From Thecaphora thlaspeos (Eukaryota > Basidiomycota > Ustilaginomycetes > Urocystidales > Glomosporiaceae), in NCBI GenBank assembly GCA_900291925.1, contig UWYS01000012.1:62001-126000 (forward strand): DNA of 64,000 nt. Direction: 5' to 3'. The notes under the pieces are model-generated. The model was not told the DNA's origin, did not search any database, and was given only the letters and a program-made list of their open reading frames with translations. A program made the position numbers and the translations under genes. This document shows positions 52,138-64,000 of the stretch, one piece after another; within the stretch, counting starts at the first letter, position 1, and every line of letters begins with the position of its first letter.

Positions 52138-54688
52138 TGTCGTGTGTGCGCGCGTATCTGTGTGTGTATGTGGTAGGCGAAGACGAGAGGGAACGGAAAG
52201 GAAGAGGAGCGACGAGCGACGAGCGGGTGATCCTGGAGCGATACGGCAGGGGAATGGAGAGAGCTGTTGGCTGCCTGTGTTGGCCAACAGACGGGGGAGC
52301 CTTGAGGGTCCGGGGCGAAGGTCGCTCGCTGGTTCTCTCGCCCGTCCGTCTCACTCGGAGTCTGATCGGATTTCCAAGCACGCCTGGGCTGCCTTTTCGG
52401 ATCCGGAAAAATGCGAGAGCCCGATCTTCCGCGTTGCTGATCGGGATTTTGCGAGGCAGCCAGGTCCAGCCTTAGTCGGCCTCTCGTTCACAGAACGTCG
52501 CACTTTTGCCGGTAGCCCCCTGGCCAGCGATCGGCGTCGGGCTGGTGGTCAGCGTCGACGACAAGAGGCGGCCGATGGGGGAGGTAGAACGATACAATCG
52601 TGAGTGGTAAACAGTACGAGCTTCCTAGCCTGGCCGAGGCAGGCGGGCTGATGCCAGAAGGATCTTCTGCAGCCGCGCTGCAGCTCTGTCGATCCTTATT
52701 GCGACCCAGCAGCTCAGCCTGGCCGTCGGCCCAAGTCACGGCCGCATGAAAGCTACAGATAGTTAGTTTCAGGCCAGCGCCAAGCTGTGACCGACCTCCT
52801 TCTCGCGAGAACCTGCACTGTCATCCCTTCCACTTTGCCCTCGCAAACGGCGGTCGTATCGTATCTGGGATGGATGCTCGCTGGTCCTCGTAGAAGAAGG
52901 TAGCGACCGACCGGACCCGTTGTTCTGGTGTGCTATCCGCCCCTTGAGCGCAGCGCTTCGGGCTCGAACCGCAGTTGCAGCCTTTCGTGCCGCGTCCCCC
53001 GAGGTGGGGTTGGGCGCATTTGCTACAGTACTTACAACTACATATGTACGAAGCGAGGCAACAGACGGCGGCGGCCCATGTGAGCGCGAGCGAAAGTTGC
53101 TCAAGGTCAATGAGAAGCTGGTCCGGACGTTGTCGCTGTCCTTTGCACCTGCCGTTTGCTTGGCAGATGCGATGCGGTGTCAACGCTGTGCGACGCTCTG
53201 GAACGGCGTCGCATCGCGAAAATGAAGGTGTCGGGGCGAGGGGATCGTCTCGACATAGGCTCTCGCTCCTGATCCGTACTCGATCTCTTCCTTCGATATG
53301 AGCGACGATCCGGGCACTGATCGCCTTTCGCGCTGCCCCTTGGTCATCGTCGTGTAGACCTCGCCATCGAGCGGGCGTCGTCTGCGCTGCTATCGTTGGC
53401 AGAACGTACGCATATGTGAGCTGAACGGCGCTCGTGGGGCTGGAAGGGAAGCTCAAAGAAAAGCGAGTCGCTGGTCGTACAGTATGTACCAAGGTGAGCA
53501 GCGTGCATGCGCGGCCAAGGCGTGCTTGCCTGCCTGCCTCGCCGTAAACACGTACGCCAAGCCCGACGCCCGCCTTGGGGCAAAGGGGGCACGCGGCGCA
53601 CGGCGGCGTCAGGACAGGCGGGACCCGGTCCAGCGTCGGCGCAACAACGGGGCCTGTTTCCCCCCCCCCCCCTCTTTTTCCCGCGGCAAGCGCAGACGCG
53701 CGTGCCCTTCCCTAGCCAGGGCCCTGGCCTGCTGCGTACGGGGCTGGCCCGTCGCTGGCTGGCTGGCTGGCTGGCTGTTTCGAGCGCTGCGAGCGTTGGT
53801 CTCAGAGTTGAGCTCTCGCGAACAGAGAAGTCCCCTTTCTCCGTCTGTCTATCGCTCCTGGCCACTCCTCTTCCTCACACACCTTTCCCGTTCGCAGCCT
53901 TGACGCCCCTAGCCAGGAGAGAGAAGTCGCCGGTCACCCGCATCACCTCCTCGCCACCATCTCCGCCACCTTCCATCGACATCCTTCGCCTCTCCGAGCC
54001 CCGACCCACTCCCGGGCCTCCGCCGCCCCACCTCACCCCTCTGTTTCGCTCTCTCCTCGCCGTTTTCCGGGGCGTTGCCGACAGACCGCTCTGGCAACCT
54101 TGCGATCCCCCACTTCTCCCCCTTCCCCCTTCCCCCTTCCCCTACTCTTTTGCTTCGTCTCGTCTCCCTCTTCCGTCCGCCGTTTCGCTTCTTCCGGGCA
54201 ACCCCCACGATCCTCTGACCCGCAGCGTCAGATAGCTCCTCTGCCGATCTCGGGACCTCGACCCTCTCGCCATCACCTCGCCACGTCGCTCCATCCGAAC
54301 GCGCCCCTGTCCGTACGCACTCGCCGCCATCACGCCGCGATTCTCGGCTTGATTCGACCCTGTCCGCCATCGCCCGCCACGCTCTCTTACAAACCTACCG
54401 TCTCCTGTGGCCATTCATTTGACTGAGCGGCACGCGCAACATCCCCCTAATCTCCCCTTTTTCAGACAGGCCTCTGATCAGAGCGCGCGCAATCTTCGAC
54501 TCCATTCTTTCTGTTGCCGCTACGTCCCAGTTCTACCAACACCACTCAAAAGGCGGATCGTGCCGGCTCGACAACGGCTGCCTCCATTCCCTGTCCTCAT
54601 CTCACCGAGAGCAGCACCGCTATCACTAGCGCCTCCCGACCGAGACCGCTTCCAGGTCTGACGTTGACTGCGTCCACATACACCGACC
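52138..54688. other. Gene-free block C
   Basis: 2.55 kb between a minus gene and RAX2. It contains GTAC-rich elements at about 53021-53049 and 53477-53490, a C-run near 53660, and GGCT tetramer repeats at about 53756-53778. From about 53850 to 54688 there is a long CT-rich stretch on the plus strand, likely promoter and leader of RAX2. No gene is supported; overlapping open frames on both strands are low-complexity. Confidence 0.55.
53754..53778. repeat. GGCT tetramer repeat
   Basis: Five to six copies of GGCT in a row. A similar shorter run occurs near 10112-10146 in block A. Confidence 0.7.
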
Positions 54689-57600
54689 ATGTCTCCGCCA
54701 ACACATCCGGGGCCGACCTCGCCCCCTCCCACTACACATACCGCCCGCGCTGCGCCGTCACGGCAGCGGTCGAAACGCTCCTTCGCGCTAGCTACCGCAT
54801 CGCTGCTGCTGGCGAGCCTGCTGTGTAGTCCTGCGATCATCGGCGTCACCGCGGCCGCATCGTCCGAGTTCCCCTCCATCGACTTTGGCCTGCTGGGCGC
54901 CGTCGGCGTGTCGGGCAGCTTCGCGGTCCTCGAAATATATAATCAGACCGGCAGCTCGTCCGGTCCCAACGTCGCCTATGACGCCGGTGCCTCGACGTTG
55001 TTGGCACGCGCTGGCAATGGGACGCTGACCAAGATCAGCGCGACCGAGCAGGGCGGTACAATTCGTGCTATCTGCCAGATGTCGTACCCGCCCAACATGA
55101 TCTACATCGCCGGTAGCTTTGCCTCGATCGGCGGGACATCGGTCGGCAACGTCGCGTCGTACAACCCCGAGACCAAGGCGTTCGACGAGCTCGGCGGCGG
55201 CCTCGACGGCGACGTCCTCACGCTCTACTGCGACGATGCGCACAAGCAGGTGCTCGCCGGCGGCAGCTTCACGGGGCCCGTCAACGGCAAGACGGACCGC
55301 TATCTCGGTGCCGTCGCTGCGTGGGCCGACGAGAGCGGCAGCTGGTCGCCGCTCGACCTTGGCGGCCTCAACGGCACGGTCAATACGATCGTCGCCGGAT
55401 CCAACAGCTCGCTCGTGCGCTTCGGCGGCGAATTTGACACCACCTTCGCCTCGATGGGCGCGAATGGGACGCAGTCGGGGACGCGTAGCTCGGCCTCGTC
55501 GCTGACAAGCGTGCTGGCACCCATCTCGCTCGGACAGGTCGAGTTCGTCGGCGGACCCTCGTCGAACGACGATGGCTTCAGCAACCCGGCTCAGATCCTC
55601 TGCCCCCAGGGCGGCGATGGCGCCGACAACAGCTACCTCTTCGAGGACGGCGCTGTCGGCAGGCTAACGGCGCGCGCGTTCCGCAGCCTCGACGTCCGGG
55701 CGATCCGCCTCGGTAACACGTTCGTCGACGGTCGCGGCACGCAAACCTTTGGCGTCGTCTCGATCCCTGACAACGTCGAACTCGAGCTCCTCTACCTCGA
55801 CCCCGAGACCAACCAGAACGTCACCTGCATCAACAATTGCACCCTCGCGCACGACCCGACGCTCCCCTACCAGGACTTCCTTATCCGCGACACCGCGGCC
55901 AACGGCGCGCCGGGCGGCGTCAAGTCCTTGACGGGCGTCCAGTTCACCGCCAACAGCTACTACGGCGCCGGGGCCGGGCTCCACATCCTTGAGCTGCTCT
56001 CGTCAGGCGGCTGGGCGTACGCCTACAATGCGCTCAACCGGGGCGCGTGCAACTCGCCCGAGTCGGGTGTCAACGGGACCTCGTCGACCGCCACCACCGC
56101 AGGTGGCTGGTACACGGCGGCCGTGACGACGCTGACGGGGACCAGCGAGCCGGCGCTCGCCCTGACTGACTCGTACAGCAACCTCGCGTCCAACACCGAT
56201 GCCACCGTCACGTTTTCGGTCGACATCCCCGTCAACGGGAACTACACCGTCAACCTATTTGTCCCTGGCTGCGCAAAGAGCGGCCAGTGCGGCGAGCGCA
56301 CCGAGGTCAACGTCAATGTCTTCCCCGTTGCCGGCTCGAGCGGCAACCTCACGCGCGTCTCGCAGGTCGTCGATGACGACCAGACGGTGCAGATCTACAG
56401 CGGCGAGATCCAGAAGGCGGGCGGCGGCTTCCAGCCCACGGTGATCCTCTCGATCCCGGCCGACGCGCCTGCCCCCTCGGGTGGCGGCCAATTCACTGTG
56501 ATTGCCGATCGCGTTGGGTTTGTCCTGCGCGACTCGAATGAAACGCTATCGATGGCGCGCCAGACCAGCTTCGGCCTGCTCGAGTACAACGTGTTCGACG
56601 AGGCCGTCGCCGCGCTCGCCAACAACGGCACCGGCGTTCTGCCCAACACGACGATGACCGCCGTCAATGTCTTCTCCGCGACGCTCTACACGCGGGGAGT
56701 GCGCCGTGACCAGGGCGAGTACGTCTCGGCCGTCGCGAGCGTCGCCGGAAGGACGTTCGTCGGCGGAAACTTCGGCTCCGACACCAACGGCAGCACCTTT
56801 GCCAACTTCGCCGGCTTCACGGACGAGAGCGAGGGGAAAAACGCGATCGACATCGCCGGCGGCGGTCTCAACGATGAGGTTGTCGCGATGGCGGCCGTCG
56901 GCGGCTTCCTCTTTGTCGGCGGTCACTTCAACGCCACGGCCGACGGCTCGACGGCGGCCGCGTACGTTGCGCGATACGATCCGGCCGCCAACGCGTGGGC
57001 CGCGCTCGGCGAGGGAACCAACGGCGCCGTCACCTCGCTGACGCCGCTCTCGTCCAGCCGCCTCCTCGTCGTCGGCAGCTTCGACAGCGTCAACGGGACC
57101 ACGCAAGCGGGCGTCGCCGTGTGGGACTCGACCTCGAACGCGTGGCAGAACCAGACCATCTTCCTTTCCGGCACCATGACGGCCGGCTCATCGACCGCGG
57201 TCCGAGACGTTAGCTTTGTCGCCGGCAGCGTCAAGGCCATCAGCCAGCAGTCGGCGTCCGGCGCGGCCGAGCTGGTGGCTCCCTCCCGCAGCGGCGATCC
57301 GCCGACCATCCAGAGCCTGGACATCCACTTTACCGTGCTGAGCGAGAGCGCGGACGCCTCGACGCCGTCGTCGAGCAGCAGCACGTCGTTGCGGCGCCGC
57401 GTCGCCAAGGTCGAAACACCACAGCAGCAGGGCAGCAGCATCAGCAGCCGCAACAAGAGGTCGATTGGCGGTCGCGGCCAGAGCAGCAGCCTAGCGTCAA
57501 GACTGCTCGGCCTCCTGCTGCCCCGCTCCGAAGTCCGCCCTACGCCCTTCATGCAGTCGCAGATATCGCTGCTGCGGCGCGCCGATGCGATGTCGCCGCC

Positions 57601-59550
57601 GTCTCTCGTGTCGTCGGGCACCAACGAGGTGCTCGCCAGCGCCTTCTGGCAGCGCGACGACGGCTCGTACGTCAACATCCTCGGCGGCAACTTCAGCACC
57701 ACAACCGGCATCCGCAACCTCGCCATGTACGATAACCCCAATCAGCGGCTGACGGCGTTTCCGCCGCTTCCGGCGTCGAGCGTGGCCGACGGGACCCTGC
57801 TGACCGTGGTGCGTTCGCTGCAGGTCGACAACGACGTTCTCTATGTCGGCGGAGACGGCGGCATCGAGACGTACGACCTCAAGCGAGGCGTCTGGAGCGA
57901 GCGGGCCGCCGCGCTGTACAGCAGGAGCAGCCAGGAGTTGTCCGTCACCACAATGGGCCACCGTCCAGACACATCGACGATGATCGTCGCGGGCAACTTT
58001 GACTCGGCCGGCTCGCTGCCGTGCATGAACATCTGCGCGTGGGACAACGTCGCGCTGCGCTGGTCGCCTCTCGGGGCGGGCATCGGCGGCGCCATCTCAA
58101 CGGTCGACTTCGCAGGGGTGAGTGCGGCGGCGTGCAGCGAGCGAGGCGCATCAAACCCTCTCTTTGAAGACACCACTGACCATCAATCTTGCAATCCTGT
58201 CGCCTCTACTTTCCTTCCGTCGCCCCTGCCGCGCCGCAGAGCAAGGCCAACCAGCTCATTGTCGCCGGCTCGGTGACGGTGAACGGTGCCGAGGCGGCGC
58301 TGGCCAGCTACAACTTTGACACGCAGGTCTGGTCGACGCTCGGCTCGATCGGAAGCAACATCGGGCAGGCGCCCGGCCCAGCGACGGCGGCCAGCGTCGA
58401 CGATCTCAATCCGAGTTCGATCTTTGTGGCCGGACGCGCTACGGACGATTCGATGCCGTACCTGGTAAAATGGGATGGCGGCCAGTACGTTGCCGTCGAT
58501 GGCGGAGAGCTGATTGGTGACTCTGGCGTCGCCCAGCTCACCTTTGTCCCGATCAACAAGGCCCACCCGAGTAACCCAATCCTCGAAAACAACCGCCTGC
58601 TCGTCGTCAGCGGCAACCTCCTGACGCAGACGTACGGCCGGCTGTCTAGCGTGCTGTTCGACGGTCAGAGCTACACGCCATTTCTGAGCGCGACCAACCT
58701 CGATGGTTCGACGGGCATTGTCCGCTCCTTTAGCCGCTCGACCGAGGTGCTCAAGTTCCCTAACCTCCACCGGCTCGCCGTCGGCCTGGTGATCCTGATC
58801 TCGATCGCCATCGGCCTCGGGATCGTCTTCCTGCTGGTGCTGATCGGCCTGATCTGGGCGCTCAGCCGCCGGAGGCCCAACGAGCAGGTTGACGTTCCCA
58901 TCTCTGGCAGCGACGACTCGCTGGTCGACGGCGAAAAGAAGCGGCCCTCGAGCCTGCTCGCGACGCTCAACGCCGCCACCGAGAACGTGATGGTCGGAGG
59001 TGTAGGAGCGGGCGCGGCGGGAGCGGGAGTGGAAGGAGGCGGGGCCGGCTACGGAGGCAGCATGGCGTCCCGCGACGGCTTCCCCGTCGCGGCGGCAGCC
59101 ATCGGAGGTGCCGGTGTCGGAGCGGGAGCTGGAGTGGTGACCGCCGCCGCCGCAGCGGCCTCATCGTCGTCTTCCGATCACGGCCGGCACGATTCGGCGC
59201 AGATGGGAACGATGGAGAACAGCGACGGGACGGGACCTTCGCAGTACCACAGCGACGGGGCGCAGACGGGCTACAGCGCGCGGACACAGTACATGACCGA
59301 CGAGGGCGAGTACGGCGATGCGGCGGCCGGCGCGGGCGCAGTCGAGATGATGGACAACCAGGACGACTCGCCCGGGTCCGAGGGCATCCCGGCGCACGCG
59401 CGGTATGACTTTGTCCCGAATCATGAGAGCGAACTCGGGGTGACGGCGGGTGAGGCCATCGAAATCCTCGACGACCAGGACGAGCACTGGTGGCTCGCGC
59501 GAAACATCCACGGGCAGACGGGCGTGATCCCGAGCACGTACGTGCTGTAG
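54689..59550 (+). CDS. RAX2: RAX2-like cortical polarity protein with a C-terminal SH3 domain
   Basis: Type I plasma-membrane landmark protein that in yeast helps maintain polarity and bud-site choice with RAX1. Two exons, 54689-58117 and 58240-59550; the intron is GTGAGT...GCCGCAG, phase 0, 122 nt. The protein has 1579 residues. A hydrophobic segment at about 31-53 is a signal anchor or signal peptide. The large extracellular part is rich in Asn-X-Ser/Thr sites and carries repeated beta-propeller-like units ('IAGSFASIGGTSVGNVASYN', 'LAGGSFTGPVN', 'VGGNFGSDTNGSTFANFAGF', 'VGGHFNATADGS'), the pattern of RAX2. A strong membrane helix lies at about 1318-1350 (GLVILISIAIGLGIVFLLVL). The cytosolic tail is Gly/Ala/Ser-rich, and its last 51 residues form an SH3 domain: HARYDFVPNHESELGV, WWLARNIHGQTGVIPSTYV. 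Yeast RAX2 has no SH3 domain. Confidence 0.92.
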
Positions 59551-60850
59551 CTGGTCCGACGCCCGTTTGGTTCCTCGGCGCTTCCAGACGACTCTGTCGA
59601 ACTCTACTCAAAATCGACCCGCTCAGCAAAGGACGATCGTTCGGCCTCTGACGACGACCGTCACCGCCATCGTCATCGTTGCCGCCCGTTCGTCAAGATA
59701 CCCGCGTACGCCTCTCACCAGCACGCACCCTCGCATCTCTTAAGCACACGTGAACGTTTGCTTGCCGGCGGCGGCGGGAGCACGCGCAATCTCGCAGGGA
59801 GCAGCTACTGTACGCCGCTCGCGCGCGTCGTGCAATGTGCGCCCACCCGGCCGAACGAGACCACGGACCTTGCCTTTCTTCTCTCTCTCTCTCTTCCTTC
59901 CTCTTACTCTACCCCTCTCCCTCTCTTTGCCCCCCTCTGTGCTGGTCGCTGTAGCCGGAGGGCTGGGATGGCGTGGGCCAGCGCGCGTGCCTTGGGCGTC
60001 CCGGGTGCACGCTGCGGCTGCTGCTGCGCAGCTTGTCCTTTGTTTCTCGCCCTTGCTCTGTCATTTCTCTCGCTCGTACTCTGGCTCTCGCACACTCTCG
60101 AGGAGAGCTAATCGTTTTCCGACGGCGGCGAGCCTGGGATGATGTGGCCGTCCTCGTGTGCGCGCCCCCACACTCTTTTCGAATTGAATGTTAATTCTAG
60201 CTCGTTGTGATGCCGCCGTCGCTGTCGCTATGCTGCGTTGCGTTGCGTGTGGGTATGGGGGTGTGTGTGTTTGCGTGCGTGCCCGCGGCGTCTGCCAGAG
60301 GAAGGTGGCCGTGACCGCGGTGGCCTGGGCCGCGACATAAATCTCGGGTTGCGGGTGCGCTGGGCTGGCTGAGGGCGTGCGCTTGCCCGCTCAGAGGCAT
60401 TCGGTCGGCCCTGCTTCGACTCTCGAGACCATCACCTTGACTCACCGCCGCCACCGCCATCGCCATCGCCACTCTCGCTACCGTCGTCTCGCTCACTCCC
60501 GCTGCCCATACTGCTTTTTCCTAGGCTTCTGCAACCGCTCGTAAGAAACGCCACTCGTCGGCCGTGCCTCAGATTATCGCTACCCTCAGACTGCTCAAAC
60601 GTCACCACCAGCAAACAGCTTTAACGCCGCCTCACACACTCTGCTCTCTACCAGGAGCGCAGCGCACTTCCCCCCGTCCTTCCCCTCTTGGCACCAGCAT
60701 CCAGTCTGCCCTCTCTGACACTCTATGGTCACCATCTGCACCGACCCGCCTCTCCACCATCCGCACCTGGCCCCACTCTCGACCCAGCTCGTCTCGTAGC
60801 GAGATCGAGGCCTTTCACCACCACCGCCCCTCACATCACACCACATCACA
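59551..60850. other. Intergenic region RAX2 / PPG1
   Basis: 1.3 kb. It contains the RAX2 3' flank, a CTCT-rich patch near 59880-59935, a GT-rich patch near 60240-60280, and from about 60420 a pyrimidine-rich promoter and leader of PPG1. No gene or RNA is recognised. Confidence 0.6.
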
Positions 60851-62371
60851 ATGGCGTTCGACCTAGACGCCTGCATAGCCACGCTGCTCAAGAAGCAGCT
60901 ACTGGGCGAGGCGCTCCTCAAGGAAATCTGCGAAAAGACAAAAGAGGTCCTCATGCGCGAGAGCAACGTCGTACACATCTCGGCACCCGTCACCGTCGTC
61001 GGTGACATCCACGGGTACGTATCTCCCCCCCCCCCATCTCCCCTCTCCCGCATTCTCTTTATGCTTTCCTTCTGTGCTCGCCATCGTCTCCGCGCAGAAG
61101 ACGAGATGTCTTGCTGACTGGCAGACAAGAGGGCGATGGCACGCCCGTGGCAACACACAGGCAATTCTACGACCTGATCGAAATCTTCCGGATAGGCGGC
61201 TACGCTCCTCATACCAACTATCTCTTCCTGGGTGACTATGTCGACCGCGGCCTCTTTTCCGTCGAGACAATCTCGCTCCTCACCTGCCTCAAGCTGCGGT
61301 ATCCCGACCGCGTCCAGCTCATCCGCGGCAACCACGAAAGCAGAGCCGTGACCCAGGTGAGTCGTCCCGTTCCCCCCTTAGAACGTCCTACCCTGTACGA
61401 CGCGCGAGGGCAAGGCGAAAGAACTGAACATAGGCCACCAATCCAACCGCTACTCGGCTCGATCTCCATCTCAATCCCGACAGACGTACGGCTTCTACAC
61501 CGAGTGCCTGCGCAAGTACGGCTCGGCCAACGTCTGGACCTACTTTACCGACATGTTTGACTTTCTCACGCTCAGCGTCGTGATAGACGACCAGATCTTT
61601 TGTGTACATGGCGGTGCGTTTCGACGGGGCCGTCCCTTGTGCTCGTCAGCCTCACCCCGCCGTCGACGTTCCATCCTTAACCCTGCCATCCTCGTTTCCT
61701 CTCCCTCTGTCCTCCCCGGTCCCGGTCCCGGTCCCCGTCTCTTGCCGCTTCGTCACACAGGTCTCTCACCCTCAATCCACTACATCGACCAAATCAAGAT
61801 AATTGATCGCTTCCGTGAAATCCCACACGAAGGCCCGATGGCGGATCTAGTCTGGTCTGATCCCGATCCGGACAAAGAAGAATTCGCCATATCACCTCGC
61901 GGGGCAGGCTATACGTTCGGGGCTAGTGTGGTCAAGCATTTCCTGGAACGCAACAACATGTCACACATCCTTCGAGCACACCAACTGTGCATGGAAGGTT
62001 TCTCCGTCCTGTACAATGACAGGTTGAGCACAGTTTGGTCCGCGCCCAACTACTGTTATAGATGTGGGAATATGGCAAGCATCTTGGAGGTTGGCCCGGG
62101 TGGAACGAAACATTTCAACACTTTCGAAGCGGCGCCGGAGAATGAGAGAGATGGTCCGAATCAGATCCAGAATCAACAGAAGGTGAGTCGTTCCTCTTGT
62201 CTTTCCTGCCTTCCTTGGTTCTTTGCTTCCCTCTCTATGTCTATGGTCGATGGAAAGGTGAAAGCTAACCCCACCTTTTCGTATCTCTGTGCTTCTTTTC
62301 AATCTCGTCATTTTTTTTACCCCTTGTCTCTCGGTACATGGCAGCACGAAGCGGTGGAATATTTCCTCTAG
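60851..62371 (+). CDS. PPG1: Serine/threonine protein phosphatase PPG1, PP2A-like catalytic subunit
   Basis: Metal-dependent phosphatase of the PP2A branch; in yeast Ppg1 acts with the Far complex and affects glycogen and mitophagy. Five exons: 60851-61014, 61161-61356, 61484-61613, 61761-62182 and 62345-62371, total 312 residues. All introns are GT-AG and in phase; the last exon is only 27 nt and supplies HEAVEYFL, the carboxy-terminal YFL typical of PP2A-like enzymes. Catalytic motifs: [53 protein letters not shown], and [12 protein letters not shown]1 was chosen over PP2A, SIT4 or PP4/PP6 because of [34 protein letters not shown], and [16 protein letters not shown] blocks near [20 protein letters not shown]. 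Confidence 0.95.
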
Positions 62372-62400
62372 CTCTTTTTCCTCTTCCCTCTCTCCACCCC

Positions 62401-62454
<54 letters not shown>

Positions 62455-62810
62455 TTCGCCATTCCGTCCATCCGATCCATATGTAACTGTACGGCTGCTT
62501 CCTCCTTCACGCCAGGCCTTCATACGACAAACCAGCATACCCGCACGCACGAAAACACCTCGTTCCCCACCCGATAGATGACTAGTCTGTCTCACGCCAT
62601 CGGTCCAGGTCCGTTCTCTGCATCGCGACCGCATCGCACCATAGCGCGGCATAAGGTAATGTTGCTATTCCGGAACCTTCTACCTCTCCTCGCCCAGAAT
62701 CTCGCACCAATAAAATCGACCTTTCGAGCGTTACAATCTTCCCAAAACAACATTCATCGCTCACGTCCATCCTCCTTTCCCCCTTTTCCCCAGCGCAGAA
62801 AGAGATGAAC
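62372..62810. other. Convergent intergenic region
   Basis: 440 bp between the 3' ends of PPG1 and the carrier gene. It holds the CT/CA microsatellite and otherwise nothing recognised. Confidence 0.6.
62402..62453. repeat. (CT)n(CA)n compound microsatellite
   Basis: About eight CT units followed by eighteen CA units. It is 30 bases after the PPG1 stop codon, so it would be transcribed in the 3' untranslated region. Confidence 0.9.
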
Positions 62811-64000
62811 CTAGGAAAAGCTCCCGGCGAATACGCCAAGCATCGTGACCCACGCACCCCTGCTCAGGCTCTCTAGACCCTCTTCGTCGACCATCTTGTT
62901 GAGGCAGTCTACCAGCCCTTCGTACCTCTGCACGACGGGCGCTCCAAACTCTGCCGCAGCCTGTTGCGTCGACTGCTCCTCGATCGGTCGCAGCGCAATC
63001 ACCGGCTCGGGAGGCTCACCGCCGTTGCCAAACTGGTCGTTGAAATTCGGCCCAGCTGCTCCGCCGTTGCTGCTGCTGCTGCTGCTGAACGAACGCTGCG
63101 GCTGCTGCTGTTGCTGCAAGGAGGATTCGGTGGAGAGACCGTCGAGGACGCGGGATGCCTTGGTGGTGGACCCCGGTGGTTTCTGCTGCTGCTGCGTCTT
63201 GGACGTAGGCCGGGTCGACTCGCCGTCCTGGCGCGGCGATTCATCGTCGTCGTCGTCTTCAATGGCGAAGCTGGGGAGGTCGGCTGAGTCGACCGACTTG
63301 CGATCGGCGGCGGCTCCGTTGGCCTCTTTGGGCCCGTCGTCTGAGTATCCTCCTCCGCCACTGCCGGGCTGCGTCTGTGCTTCGACGGTGGCCTGGTTGT
63401 TGTAGGGAGCCGGGCCATTGGCAGAGGCGGACGAGTTCGAGGTGGGGACACGTGCGTAGGCGCGGTGGAGCGGGTTCTGACGTTCGGGCTGCTGGGTCGA
63501 GAGGCGGACCATGACGACCTCGAGCGGCGCGAGCACGAGGACGCTCATCACATTCCACAGCATAAAGACCGCGAGGCCAAACGAGCTGACCTCGAGCATG
63601 GACGAGTTGGGACCCGAGTACTCCTCCTGGCCGGGTACGGCGGGCGTGGCGGGATCGAGGCCGCCGAGCGAGGGGACGGTGATCTGACGGACGATGCGCG
63701 TGGCGAAGCCGATCCATGCGACGTGGGCGAGGTTGGCGGCGAGCAGGCCGGGGAGGAGGTAGAGCCTCCAAGGCTGGCTGTACTCCTGGTAGGAGAGGAG
63801 CTCGCGGAGATTTTCGCGCGGCCTGCTCCAGGGTAGGATGCGCAGATGGACGATGGTGCGGTAGGTGATGACGTTGAGGGGCAGGGCGAAGAGGGCGACA
63901 AAGAGCATGAAGAAGATGTTTGTAAAGAAGCCGAAATCGCCGGGAGCGCTGGGTGCCGACTTGTAATGTCCGCCTGCTGCAGAGGTCTGTGTGCCGCTGA
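62811..64000 (-). CDS. Mitochondrial carrier-like membrane protein, N-terminus beyond the right edge
   Basis: The frame is open from the window edge to the stop at 62811; at least 396 residues are visible. The ATG at 63908 is internal: upstream codons continue a coding-like GDFGFFTNIFF helix. Visible features are a helix pair with LFVALFALPLNVITYRTIVH, WRLYLLPGLLAANLAHVAWI, then VFMLWNVMSVLVLAPLEVVMVRLS. The last piece resembles the mitochondrial carrier signature P-x-[DE]-x-x-[KR], though with Met at the basic position. A disordered Gln/Ser/Pro-rich insertion of about 160 residues follows (CTG-encoded glutamine runs), then YEGLVDCLNKMVDEEGLESLSRGAWV, the typical carrier 'Y.G..D...K...EG...L.RG' block. 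Divergent carrier-like proteins such as Ugo1 or SLC25A46 types fit. The exact family is unresolved. Confidence 0.65.
   Translation of the reverse strand, partial: SGTQTSAAGGHYKSAPSAPGDFGFFTNIFFMLFVALFALPLNVITYRTIVHLRILPWSRPRENLRELLSYQEYSQPWRLYLLPGLLAANLAHVAWIGFATRIVRQITVPSLGGLDPATPAVPGQEEYSGPNSSMLEVSSFGLAVFMLWNVMSVLVLAPLEVVMVRLSTQQPERQNPLHRAYARVPTSNSSASANGPAPYNNQATVEAQTQPGSGGGGYSDDGPKEANGAAADRKSVDSADLPSFAIEDDDDDESPRQDGESTRPTSKTQQQQKPPGSTTKASRVLDGLSTESSLQQQQQPQRSFSSSSSSNGGAAGPNFNDQFGNGGEPPEPVIALRPIEEQSTQQAAAEFGAPVVQRYEGLVDCLNKMVDEEGLESLSRGAWVTMLGVFAGSFS

Overview
The window is nuclear DNA of a GC-rich basidiomycete fungus, most likely a smut-type Ustilaginomycotina. The evidence is a set of unmistakably fungal single-copy genes, few and short GT-AG introns (about 50-270 nt), pyrimidine-rich leaders before start codons, low-complexity Ser/Pro/Ala/Gln/Gly tails, and long gene-free spacers. 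The taxon is inferred from style and was not tested. No tRNA, rRNA, CRISPR array, intact transposon or viral gene was recognised.

Layout. 1-8.4 kb: N-terminal part of a gene running off the left edge (-), a conserved multi-span membrane protein (+), and a large nuclear protein with a C-terminal PCNA-binding box (+). 8.4-11.5 kb: gene-free block A. 11.5-17.6 kb: a concentrative nucleoside transporter with an apparent frameshift in a T8 run, and VPS53 of the GARP tethering complex. 17.8-28.7 kb: EME1/MMS4-type nuclease subunit (-) divergent from the DBP10-type DEAD-box helicase (+), then an MHYT-domain membrane protein (-). 28.7-35.3 kb: gene-free block B. 35.3-41 kb: eIF2B delta, COQ9 (with a splice or frame problem), and an inositol-polyphosphate 5-phosphatase (-). 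41.6-52.1 kb: dense cluster of GWT1 (GPI inositol acyltransferase), an HMMR-like coiled-coil protein, a gene joining a CIA30 domain in frame to PIG-P (-), a HINT-type HIT protein, and a small mitochondrial complex I-like subunit (-). 52.1-54.7 kb: gene-free block C. 54.7-64 kb: RAX2-like polarity protein ending in an SH3 domain, the PPG1 phosphatase catalytic subunit, and the 3' part of a mitochondrial carrier-like gene leaving at the right edge (-).

The genes are mostly unrelated housekeeping functions. Loose links exist. Two GPI-anchor genes (GWT1, PIG-P) lie within 4 kb of one another. Two complex I-related genes (the CIA30 part and the small subunit) flank the HIT gene. VPS53, RAX2 and the 5-phosphatase all concern membrane traffic and polarity.

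The most notable observation is the CIA30-PIG-P gene. Four exons join in phase, there is no stop between the halves, and there is no in-frame ATG that would let PIG-P start on its own. Other points are the C-terminal SH3 on RAX2, a recurring GTAC-rich palindromic element concentrated in the gene-free blocks, and the two frame anomalies. All gene models were read by eye from frames, splice consensus and family motifs. No alignment or search was run.
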